In this document: positions 1 to 6,767 of the stretch, in pieces
How positions within the stretch are numbered: the first letter of the stretch is position 1
Layout: each line of letters starts with the position of its first letter
Source: CAYGTS01 sp964352905
GTDB taxonomy: Bacteria > Pseudomonadota > Gammaproteobacteria > JAHCLG01
DNA length: 13,909 nucleotides
NCBI GenBank assembly: GCA_964352905.1
Contig: CAYGTS010000067.1
Span: forward strand, 1 to 13,909
Direction of reading: 5' to 3'
Notes under the pieces: model-generated
The model's database searches: none
The model's input: only the letters and a program-made list of their open reading frames with translations
Told to the model about the DNA's origin: nothing
Program-made: the position numbers and the translations under genes

Positions 1-52
1 GTGTTTTTAATGTGACCTTGCCTCAAATCTGACCGTTCTTGAGTTATTCAAC
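1..52. repeat. Degenerate arm of the 178-bp palindromic element (possible)
   Basis: The stretch AAATCTGACCGTTCT at 26-40 matches the right-arm motif AAATCTGAACGTTCT of the palindromic elements at 14 of 15 positions, and a GTTTTTA run lies about 20 bases before it, as in the complete copies. The rest does not align well and the window starts here, so this is either an old, decayed copy or a related family. Seen by eye only. Confidence 0.3.
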
Positions 53-130
53 ATAACGCCGGGAATTACTGGGGGATGTCAGTTAATGCAGTGGAATCGA
101 TAGCAAGCACAGTGAAATTTTGCAAAATTG

Positions 131-196
131 CAGATCCTAACCCTGCTTCGCACTTCGCCGGTCACTGCGAACAAGGTGCGGCAGTCGCAATGACGA
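131..196 (-). repeat. Small dispersed repeat of the CGTCATTGCGA type
   Basis: Positions 185-196 read TCGCAATGACGA, the reverse complement of TCGTCATTGCGA found at 11026-11037. Inside the repeat, CTGC (143-146) plus CGCAC (149-153) can pair with GTGCG (176-180) plus GCAG (181-184), giving a hairpin. Similar intergenic repeats beginning CGTCATTGCGA are widespread in bacterial genomes, with no agreed function. The repeat lies just upstream of mltG, so its transcript would be in the leader if transcription starts further upstream. Confidence 0.5.
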
Positions 197-237
197 AACC
201 TTTGTAAAGATCAAATAATTCAGTGTAAGGATTTAAA

Positions 238-1335
238 ATGCGCTTGCAGTATCAAATCATTCGCTACACGCTGTTGTTTATCGTTATCGTCGTGCTTGCT
301 TACCTTGCAGCCGTTTGGATAAGCTTTCTTGAAACACCTGCTGTTAAATCCAATCAAACGATCAACTACATCTTAAAACCTGGCACCGGTTTTAATGAAT
401 TTGTGCGCGACTTACAACAGTTAAACATCATGCCACATCCCAAGTTATTTGCTTTTTTAGCAAAATTAACTCGCGCACAATCCAATCTCAAAGCAGGTTG
501 GTATCGTTTCCAAGGCCCTTTAAAACCTAATCAGCTGCTCAATATGGTAGTACAAGGCAAAATTTTAAAAACAAAATTAACACTGGTTGAAGGTTGGACT
601 TTTAACGAGGTCATGCAGGCAATCAATAATAACGATTATTTAACGCACACCTTGCAAAATAAAACACCCGCTGAAATTATGAGCCTACTGGGTTACCCAA
701 ACCAGCATCCCGAAGGCCTTTTTTATCCCGATACTTATCACTTCCCGGCCGGCATGACTGATGTAAAATTTTTACAGCGCGCTTACCAAACCATGCAAAG
801 CCATTTGCAAACTGCCTGGCAAAATCGCCAAGTGGATTTACCATATAAAACACCTTATCAAGCATTAATTGCCGCATCCTTAATTGAAAAAGAAACGGCC
901 GTGGCTGCTGAAAAAAGTGAAATAGCAGGTGTCTTAGTCAGGCGATTACGCAAAAACATGTTGTTGCAATTTGATCCAACCGTGATTTATGGCTTAGGCA
1001 GTGATTATGATGGTAATATTACTCGCGCAGACTTAACCAAGGATACACCCTACAATACCTATGTTCATGTGGGCTTACCCCCAACACCGATTGCGATGCC
1101 AGCACAAACTTCCATTGAAGCAGCGCTTAATCCAGCAGCAGGTAATACTCTGTATTTTGTAGCTAAAGGAGATGGTAGCCATGTTTTTTCAGCAACGCTT
1201 GCCGAACATAAACAAGCCGTGAATAATTATTTAAAGCTACGCAAACAAACGGTAATACCCATTAAAAATCAAAAAGTGAAGCTTTTTTCAGCCACCCCAA
1301 AGCCCCTATGTAAACCAAAAGAGGCCGTAGAATGA
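238..1335 (+). CDS. mltG: Endolytic murein transglycosylase MltG (YceG-like)
   Basis: MltG is an inner-membrane lytic transglycosylase that cuts nascent peptidoglycan strands inside the chain and is thought to set glycan length. The 365-aa protein has one N-terminal membrane segment (about residues 10-30), then a LysM-like region (about 40-110) and the YceG catalytic domain. Family motifs are clear: VEGWTF (117-122), EGLFYPDTYHFPAG (159-172), ASLIEKET (213-220) with the presumed catalytic Glu217, and the C-terminal GNTLYFVAKGDGSHVFS (302-318). Length is close to the family norm. The ATG is preceded by TAAGGA at a good distance. The stop overlaps the tmk start as ATGA. In gammaproteobacteria this gene usually sits between pabC and tmk; pabC is not in the 237 bases seen upstream. 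The tail after about residue 335 is basic and low in conservation. Confidence 0.96.
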   Translation: MRLQYQIIRYTLLFIVIVVLAYLAAVWISFLETPAVKSNQTINYILKPGTGFNEFVRDLQQLNIMPHPKLFAFLAKLTRAQSNLKAGWYRFQGPLKPNQLLNMVVQGKILKTKLTLVEGWTFNEVMQAINNNDYLTHTLQNKTPAEIMSLLGYPNQHPEGLFYPDTYHFPAGMTDVKFLQRAYQTMQSHLQTAWQNRQVDLPYKTPYQALIAASLIEKETAVAAEKSEIAGVLVRRLRKNMLLQFDPTVIYGLGSDYDGNITRADLTKDTPYNTYVHVGLPPTPIAMPAQTSIEAALNPAAGNTLYFVAKGDGSHVFSATLAEHKQAVNNYLKLRKQTVIPIKNQKVKLFSATPKPLCKPKEAVE

Positions 1336-1994
1336 CACAGCTAAATGTACCGCGCGGAAAATTTATTACGTTAGAGGGAATAGAAGGCGTTGGCAAATCA
1401 ACTGTCGCGGAAAAATTGTATCAATTTATGTTAAAAAATAATATTGATGCCATTAAAACACGTGAGCCAGGCGGCACTCCCATCGCAGAAACCATTCGCC
1501 AAATTATCTTAAAGAAATTTGATGAGGTAATGACAATTGATGCGGAATTATTATTATTTTTTGCTGGCAGAGCACAACACTTAGCCAATCTTATTTTACC
1601 CGCATTAAATCAGGGCCAATGGGTGATTTGCGATCGTTTCACTGATGCAAGCTTTGCTTATCAAGGTAGTGGTCGCGGTATTGATATCAACCGTATTGAA
1701 GTCTTAGAGAATTGGGTCTTAGGTGATTTTAGGCCAGACTTAACTATACTGCTTGATGCGCCAGTAGCAACAGGGCGTGAACGCATGAAAAACCGTCGTA
1801 GCACCGATCGCATTGAAAAAGAAGCAAGCCATTTTTTTGAAAAAATTCGCCAGGGCTATTTAAAGCGAGCCAAACTCTATCCAGAGCGCTACGCTGTGAT
1901 TGATGCGGCAAAGCAAAAAAAAATAGTTCATAAAAACGTTATTGATACCATCATTAATAGCTTTCGATTACCGTTAGAGAATCCTCATGTATGA
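1332..1994 (+). CDS. tmk: Thymidylate kinase (dTMP kinase)
   Basis: Phosphorylates dTMP to dTDP with ATP, the step where de novo and salvage dTTP synthesis meet; cytosolic and essential. The 220-aa protein shows the P-loop EGIEGVGKST (15-24), the substrate motif REPGGTP (44-50), the DRF motif (101-103, DR[YH/F]) followed by SFAYQGSGRG (107-116), and a basic LID segment around RRSTDRIEKE (155-164), as in bacterial Tmk. Length matches the usual 205-220 aa. Its ATG overlaps the mltG stop by four bases and its stop lies inside the holB start region, so translation of the three genes is probably coupled. Confidence 0.97.
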   Translation: MTQLNVPRGKFITLEGIEGVGKSTVAEKLYQFMLKNNIDAIKTREPGGTPIAETIRQIILKKFDEVMTIDAELLLFFAGRAQHLANLILPALNQGQWVICDRFTDASFAYQGSGRGIDINRIEVLENWVLGDFRPDLTILLDAPVATGRERMKNRRSTDRIEKEASHFFEKIRQGYLKRAKLYPERYAVIDAAKQKKIVHKNVIDTIINSFRLPLENPHV

Positions 1995-2955
1995 AACATT
2001 ACCAACTTGGTTACAACCATCATGGCAACAATTGAGTGACTATCAACAAGCACAAAAAATACCACATGCGTTAATCATTAACGGCGATAGCGGGATAGGT
2101 AAAAAAATCTTAATTGAGCGCTTTATCAGGAAATTAATGTGTAACAATCCGTTAGCAGATCATGCTTGCGGCCACTGTAAAAATTGTCATTTATTAACTG
2201 CGAGCAATCACCCTGATTATTTTTATGTGAGCAGTGAACAAGAGGGGGGCATGATTAAGATTGACCAAATACGCGAGCTCAGCGTGCAATTACATCAAAC
2301 TGCGCATATCTCATCCTATCGTATCGCGGTAATTTCTCCTGCTGATAAACTTAATACTGCAGCAGCGAATGCACTATTAAAAACACTTGAAGAACCTGGG
2401 AAAAATACCCTATTATTTTTACTAACTAACCATCTTGAAAAGTTGCCCATTACCATCCGTAGCCGTTGCCAAACCCTTTTTTGTCATGCGCCAACCAAAA
2501 CGCAACTTAAGGAATGGCTAAACAATGAAAGTGTTAACGAAGACATTTTAGCCATAACTAGCCATGCACCTTTTTTAACACGAACTTATTTGCAACAAGG
2601 TATTGCCACTTGGTTAACCCAAGTTAAAACATTATTGCTTGGATTATGGCAGCAACAACATGCAATTAATCAAGTTGCGAAACAGCTTTTGTTTAATGAT
2701 AATTTAGCGTTATTAGTAAATCTATTCATGTATTGGGTCACGCATGCCATTACCGCTCAACTCACGGCCAAACAAAGTGAAGACACCATTATCACACAGC
2801 TCATGCAATACGACATAAAGCAATTGTTTAATTTATACGATGAATTGTTACGTACTAAGAAAATATTAACAACCAATGTTGCAATTAATCCTGTCAGTCA
2901 AGTTGAAAATATTTTATATTGTTTAATAATTCAAGATCACGCAGGGCATTACTAA
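1987..2955 (+). CDS. holB: DNA polymerase III subunit delta' (clamp-loader)
   Basis: Delta' is the stator subunit of the clamp loader that opens the beta sliding clamp and places it on primed DNA. The 322-aa protein has a P-loop-like INGDSGIGKK (31-40), a zinc-binding cysteine set Cys52/Cys61/Cys64/Cys67, the NALLKTLEEP motif (128-137) and the SRC motif within RSRC (158-161), all in the order expected for the AAA+ fold. The C-terminal helical domain (about 210-322) is poorly conserved, as is normal. It starts eight bases inside tmk. The gene is convergent with the next transcription unit with only 20 bases between the stops, and no hairpin-plus-T terminator is visible there. The pilZ and tatD genes that often follow holB are absent. 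Confidence 0.93.
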   Translation: MYETLPTWLQPSWQQLSDYQQAQKIPHALIINGDSGIGKKILIERFIRKLMCNNPLADHACGHCKNCHLLTASNHPDYFYVSSEQEGGMIKIDQIRELSVQLHQTAHISSYRIAVISPADKLNTAAANALLKTLEEPGKNTLLFLLTNHLEKLPITIRSRCQTLFCHAPTKTQLKEWLNNESVNEDILAITSHAPFLTRTYLQQGIATWLTQVKTLLLGLWQQQHAINQVAKQLLFNDNLALLVNLFMYWVTHAITAQLTAKQSEDTIITQLMQYDIKQLFNLYDELLRTKKILTTNVAINPVSQVENILYCLIIQDHAGHY

Positions 2956-2975
2956 CGGCAGCGCAAAATCGGAGA

Positions 2976-4562
2976 TTAGCGTTTATAGAAGTGATCACTA
3001 CTTGCTGCTTGCCAATCGCTAGCAAACGATTTAGGCAAATTATCGCTTAATAATTGACCGTCTTTTAGAAATTCATAAATTTGATCATAATGTAATGCGG
3101 TTGCATGATTAATCCGCCGATAAATATAAGAGGGAGATAATTCGCTAATACGATTAACACCTGCAGCGCCCAAAATTGCTAAAAAACTTTTAATTGTTTC
3201 ATTATGAAAGTTTGCGACTTCTGGCGCTTTATCATCAACAACCAGCGCATACATGCGTTCAGGATCTTGTGAGGTGACACCCGTAGGGCAAGTATTGAGA
3301 TTGCAGCGCCGCGATTGCACACAGCCCAATGCAAACATCATGCTGCGCGCTGCATTGCACATATCTGCACCAAGCGCCATTTTGCTCACCATATCAAAGC
3401 CACTCGCAATTTTACCACTACAAATTAAGCGAATGTGCTTTTTTAAATCAATGCCTTTTAAACAGTTATAGGCAAACACTAAACCATCATCCAGTGGTGT
3501 ACCAATATAATCGGTAAACTCCAAAGGTGCAGCACCGGTACCACCTTCAGCTCCATCAATGGTAATGAAGTCAGGGTAAATTTGTGTTTCAAGCATAGCT
3601 TTGCAAATGCCTAAAAATTCAATGCGATGACCAATGCACAGTTTAAAACCAACCGGTTTACCACCACATAATTCGCGTAATTCCGCAACAAATTCGAGTA
3701 GGGCTTTTGGTGTTGGGCATTTTTCATGCGCTGGTGGAGAGATAGCATCTTTAAATGGTTCTAAACCACGAATAGCCGCGATTTCTTCAGAAACTTTAAC
3801 ACCAGGCAAAATACCACCATGTGCCGGTTTTGCACCTTGTGATAATTTAATTTCGATCATTTTAACCTGTGCGTGTTGTGCTTTGTCTTTGAATTGCCTC
3901 GCATCAAAGTGACCTTGTTTGGTACGACAACCAAAATAAGCTGTGCCAATTTGCCAGGTTAAGTCACCGCCTTCGCATAAATGATAGGGCGATAAACCAC
4001 CTTCTCCGGTATTATGTGCAAAACCACCTATTTTAGCACCACGGTTTAAGGCCATAACAGCATTTTTACTTAAGGCACCAAAACTCATTGCGGAAATATT
4101 TAAGCGTGAAGCATTATAGGGTTGGCTGCATTGTGGGCCACCCACCACAATCCGGGATTCAGTGTGATCAAGATCAACAGGTGCTAGCGAATGATTGATT
4201 GATTCAAAACCTCTGGCATAAACATCTTGTTGTGTGCCAAACGGTAAGGTATCAAGTGCACGCTTTGCACGTTGGTAAACCATTTGTCGCGTTTCTTTAT
4301 TATACGGCCGGCCGCTTTGATCGGTTTCAATAAAATATTGCTGAATTTGTGGGCGGATCCCCAGTAGCATGTAACGAAAATGTCCCACTAATGGGTAATT
4401 GCGTAAAATATTATTTTTTTTCTGAGCAATGTCATAAAACCCAATTATGGTTAATGGTGCAAAAATTAATAAGAGATAAAATGGCCAATCCCAAAATAAA
4501 GTCATAACAAAAATGATTAAATAAACCGCAATATTACAAAAATAAAATAGCCTGCGCCACAT
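2976..4562 (-). CDS. Membrane-anchored FMN-binding glutamate synthase-domain protein
   Basis: The 528-aa protein is the central FMN/iron-sulfur domain of glutamate synthase as a separate polypeptide, similar in layout to YerD-type proteins. Two hydrophobic segments at about 7-23 and 27-42 should anchor it to the membrane. Then come SAMSFGALSKNAV (157-169), NTGEGGLSPYH (184-194), KLSQGAKPAHGG (239-250), TIDGAEGGTGAAP (334-346), CSGKIASG (381-388) and the 3Fe-4S cysteines Cys414, Cys420, Cys425 spaced C-x5-C-x4-C, exactly as in GltB. The N-terminal glutaminase domain and C-terminal GXGXG domain of full GltB are absent, so it cannot release ammonia from glutamine by itself; its true substrate is not known. 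It is the second gene of a - strand operon, 17 bases after the HPPD-like gene, with an AAGGG ribosome site in that gap. Confidence 0.88.
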   Translation of the reverse strand: MWRRLFYFCNIAVYLIIFVMTLFWDWPFYLLLIFAPLTIIGFYDIAQKKNNILRNYPLVGHFRYMLLGIRPQIQQYFIETDQSGRPYNKETRQMVYQRAKRALDTLPFGTQQDVYARGFESINHSLAPVDLDHTESRIVVGGPQCSQPYNASRLNISAMSFGALSKNAVMALNRGAKIGGFAHNTGEGGLSPYHLCEGGDLTWQIGTAYFGCRTKQGHFDARQFKDKAQHAQVKMIEIKLSQGAKPAHGGILPGVKVSEEIAAIRGLEPFKDAISPPAHEKCPTPKALLEFVAELRELCGGKPVGFKLCIGHRIEFLGICKAMLETQIYPDFITIDGAEGGTGAAPLEFTDYIGTPLDDGLVFAYNCLKGIDLKKHIRLICSGKIASGFDMVSKMALGADMCNAARSMMFALGCVQSRRCNLNTCPTGVTSQDPERMYALVVDDKAPEVANFHNETIKSFLAILGAAGVNRISELSPSYIYRRINHATALHYDQIYEFLKDGQLLSDNLPKSFASDWQAASSDHFYKR

Positions 4563-4579
4563 AACAAAACCCTTATTGG

Positions 4580-5830
4580 TTAATCAAATACGTTACCGTG
4601 CTCAAAACGCTCATCCAAACCTGCAGCTTTTGTTAGTGCTGCAACATTGGTTTTTGTAAAAAATCCTTCAAAACCATGGCAGCGCTCAACGTATTCAGTG
4701 ATTAAGAGTGAATATTGTGAGTGTTTTGAAAAAATTTGCTTTAAATCGGGAGTGTCTTTACACTCGCCAACAATATGTGCTAAAAATTCAATGCCATTAT
4801 TTTTTAATTGTTCCACCACATAGTCAACATTCTTTTTGCCACTTTTATGATCACCATCTAATACTTCGTAAGCAATGTGATGCATGCGGCGACCATAGTT
4901 TCGCACAAAATTTTCAGTTGGCATTGGTAACCCTTCAAAGGAGTTCACATAAGAGGGCGTATTGTTTGCCGTAAAAACTTTAGCAGGCGAACATTTATCA
5001 TCCTTCACTTTATGGTTACGATTAACGTTGGTTGAAGAGTTCATGTCGTGGATATTATAAGCCCCCCAAAAATAATAATCAGCCAAGGTTAAAAACTCGA
5101 GAATGGCACCTTCGCGTTCACCGGCTAAAATACGTGTTGCCATATGATCAACGCCGAGAATTAATTTATCAAGTCCAAGATCAGCTGATTTTTGCGCAAT
5201 TTGATCTAATATTTTAAGTTGCTCTTTCGTTAATGAAAAAGCTTGTCCAATATTCAATGTTTTTTCAGCATGCATATCATTAGCAGTATAGCCAATCCGA
5301 TTGCCCGTTAAGTCTGAAGGAAACGTAAATTTAAAATGTTCATTGGTAAAAAATGCATTTTTGGTTTCACCCGGGTAATGAAAACGAATATCAAAAGATT
5401 CTAGAAGTCGTTTGGTTTCACTTAAATTGCTACTATTAAAAATTTCACCCACATAACGCGCATTAGGCTTAGGACGTGCTTTGGGATACAGCATATTTAA
5501 ACGTGTTAAGCTATCAACAAAAGTTTTACTTAACGGTTCAAGGATAATAAAAGCGGGAAAATTAGGGTTTTTATTCACTAAAAAGTAAATTTTATGTGTA
5601 TCATTAATATAGCTGGAATGGTAACGATAGGGTGTCATCAAGTAAAGCTCTTGCATATAATCAAGTGCTTCATTAGTTTCAACTTGCACTACAAGCGCTG
5701 CTAAATTGCCAATAAGTTCATTTAAACCTGATTGTTGGCGGCGCTCGTAAATTTTTAAACGATACTCATCGAAAAAATCAGAATTTTTCTTATCACCTTT
5801 AGGCTGGTATTCTGCCAAGTTAAATGCCAT
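4580..5830 (-). CDS. 4-hydroxyphenylpyruvate dioxygenase-like VOC-fold protein
   Basis: The 416-aa protein resembles HPPD in its C-terminal half. The expected Fe(II) ligands of the vicinal-oxygen-chelate fold appear as His229 in LGVDHMAT, His318 in RMHHIAYEV, and Glu379 in LLITEYVER, matching HPPD motifs of the form GVDH, GIQHVAF and FFEFIQR. The end GFEGFFTKTNVAALTKAAG (386-404) parallels the GEGNFKALFESIE tail of HPPD. Identity outside these motifs is low and the protein is about 60 aa longer than typical bacterial HPPD, so the substrate may not be 4-hydroxyphenylpyruvate. A strong AAGGAG site (minus strand of 5838-5843) lies seven bases before the ATG, which fixes the start. First gene of the operon with the FMN protein. 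A 178-bp palindromic element ends 25 bases upstream, so its promoter must lie in or beyond that element. Confidence 0.7.
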   Translation of the reverse strand: MAFNLAEYQPKGDKKNSDFFDEYRLKIYERRQQSGLNELIGNLAALVVQVETNEALDYMQELYLMTPYRYHSSYINDTHKIYFLVNKNPNFPAFIILEPLSKTFVDSLTRLNMLYPKARPKPNARYVGEIFNSSNLSETKRLLESFDIRFHYPGETKNAFFTNEHFKFTFPSDLTGNRIGYTANDMHAEKTLNIGQAFSLTKEQLKILDQIAQKSADLGLDKLILGVDHMATRILAGEREGAILEFLTLADYYFWGAYNIHDMNSSTNVNRNHKVKDDKCSPAKVFTANNTPSYVNSFEGLPMPTENFVRNYGRRMHHIAYEVLDGDHKSGKKNVDYVVEQLKNNGIEFLAHIVGECKDTPDLKQIFSKHSQYSLLITEYVERCHGFEGFFTKTNVAALTKAAGLDERFEHGNVFD

Positions 5831-5855
5831 GTGTCACTCCTTGCGATCATAGGTT

Positions 5856-6033
5856 ATTACTACTCACTCCGTAGCAGGGAACGTCCATATTTGGGCTAAA
5901 AACGGCGAAAATGTTTTTGAGAAAGCGCAGTTTATGAATTATAAATGAGCATTTCGATAAAAGATTTTCGCCGTTTTTATCGCCAAATCTGAACGTTCTG
6001 GTCAATATAAAGCTAAAAGGGGTGAGCAGATAC
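5856..6033 (-). mobile_element. 178-bp palindromic MITE-like element, copy A (core inverted)
   Basis: Non-coding element, palindromic over nearly its full length. Left arm (ACTACTCACTCC...GGGAACGT...TTTGGGC) is at 5858-5896; right arm (CGCCAAATCTGAACGTTC...GGTGAGCAGATAC) at 5980-6033. A perfect 16-bp inverted repeat TAAAAACGGCGAAAAT/ATTTTCGCCGTTTTTA (5897-5912, 5964-5979) brackets a 51-bp core. Compared with the copies at 6566, 8006 and 10733, this core is flipped relative to the arms. Strand is given by the arms, right arm to left arm. Unlike the other three full copies it has no matching 8-bp flanks (CATAGGTT left, GTTGCAAC right), which suggests recombination after insertion. Confidence 0.9.
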
Positions 6034-6036
6034 GTT

Positions 6037-6084
6037 GCAACTATACTCACTTCGTAACTGGGAACGCCCATGTTTGGTTAAAAC
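6037..6084 (-). repeat. Relic left arm of the palindromic element
   Basis: GCAACTATACTCACTTCGTA then GGGAACGCCCATGTTTGG reproduces the left arm of the complete elements with several substitutions and a two-base insertion, and stops at TAAAAC where the inner inverted repeat should begin. It lies in the same arm orientation as copy A and starts three bases after it. It is probably the remains of an older copy, and may be the partner in a recombination that removed the target duplication of copy A. Confidence 0.7.
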
Positions 6085-6110
6085 CCAAAAATATGTACTG
6101 CAAGATACGA

Positions 6111-6139
6111 TTGCGTCTATCCAACATTATAGGTATCAT
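6111..6139 (+). promoter_or_regulatory. Candidate sigma-70 promoter of the 118-aa gene
   Basis: TTGCGT (6111-6116) and TATCAT (6134-6139) are separated by 17 bases, 27 bases before the ATG at 6166; the ribosome site TAGGGT is at 6155-6160. The -10 box is a good match and the -35 only half matches. This is a pattern match with no direct support. Confidence 0.35.
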
Positions 6140-6165
6140 ACGCGAAATTTTAGATAGGGTCGATC

Positions 6166-6522
6166 ATGTCAGCAGTTAATTATAGTCTTCTTGCCAAACA
6201 GTTCTTGAGTGGTATCTGGGAGTTTTCAGAAGAGAACAAATCACTTAGTAAATACCTTGGCAATTCTGAAGATTTTGCTGAACTCGATTTAGTGAATCAA
6301 GATCTGAACTTAAACGAAGATTTTAAAGACAGTCTCATCAAATTTTTAGGTAATGCGGTCTTAGCAGGTTGCCAAGGACCATTTGGTGATGATGATTTTT
6401 TTTATGGCATTGATTACGATAATGTTACGCATTATTACCTTGAAATTGCTAATATTCAAGAAAAAAACACTGCAGCGTTAAAGAAACTGATCGATATTAC
6501 AATCGAGAATTTAGAAAGTTAG
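6166..6522 (+). CDS. Hypothetical acidic 118-aa protein
   Basis: I do not recognise this family. The protein is soluble in appearance, rich in Asp/Glu, Leu and Asn, without signal peptide or membrane segment. It looks mostly helical at both ends, with an aromatic/acidic middle (GDDDFFYGIDYDNVTHYYLEI, about 74-94) and a single Cys69. The ATG has a TAGGGT ribosome site six bases upstream, codon use resembles the neighbours, and the frame is uninterrupted, so it is probably a real gene. It stands alone between two copies of the palindromic element (5856-6033 and 6566-6745), convergent to the recombinase. Function unknown. Confidence 0.65.
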   Translation: MSAVNYSLLAKQFLSGIWEFSEENKSLSKYLGNSEDFAELDLVNQDLNLNEDFKDSLIKFLGNAVLAGCQGPFGDDDFFYGIDYDNVTHYYLEIANIQEKNTAALKKLIDITIENLES

Positions 6523-6565
6523 GGCGTGCTTAAAATCCGCCATGCTGAGGTAGTGCACAAGAGAT

Positions 6566-6745
6566 GTAACTATTCAGTAAATGTGAAGGTGAATTTACCG
6601 AGAACGTTCAGATTTTGTGCTAAAAACGGCGAAAATATTTTTTGAGAAAGCGCAGTGTATGAGTTATACATGAGCATTTCGATAAAAGATTTTCGCCGTT
6701 TTTAGCCAAAATATGGGCGTTCCCATCTACAGGGTGAATAGTTAC
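6566..6745 (+). mobile_element. 180-bp palindromic MITE-like element, copy B, with 8-bp target duplication
   Basis: Flanked by the perfect direct repeat CAAGAGAT (6558-6565 and 6746-6753), the mark of a transposition event. Its ends are a perfect 11-bp inverted repeat GTAACTATTCA/TGAATAGTTAC. The inner inverted repeat TAAAAACGGCGAAAAT and the core GAGAAAGCGCAG...ATGAGCATTTCGATAAAAG are conserved. The outer part of the right arm (about 6577-6600) differs from the other copies, so it forms a subtype. It lies between the 3' ends of the convergent 118-aa gene and the recombinase gene, where its hairpin could act as a two-way terminator. Confidence 0.92.
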
Positions 6746-6767
6746 CAAGAGATATTGCATTACTGGC

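Larger units (their letters stand above)
5831..6165. other. Divergent 335-bp intergenic region filled by repeats
   Basis: This gap separates the - strand HPPD-like operon from the + strand 118-aa gene. It is occupied by a complete palindromic element (5856-6033), a relic left arm (6037-6084) and a candidate promoter (6111-6139). Only about 25 bases on the HPPD side and 80 on the other are unique sequence. Open frames seen across the element on the minus strand are repeat-derived and not convincing as genes. Confidence 0.7.

Noticed and set aside
5847..6071. 74-aa frame on the minus strand across copy A
   Set aside because: It is made almost wholly of the palindromic element and the relic arm, has no ribosome site, and does not persist in the other copies.
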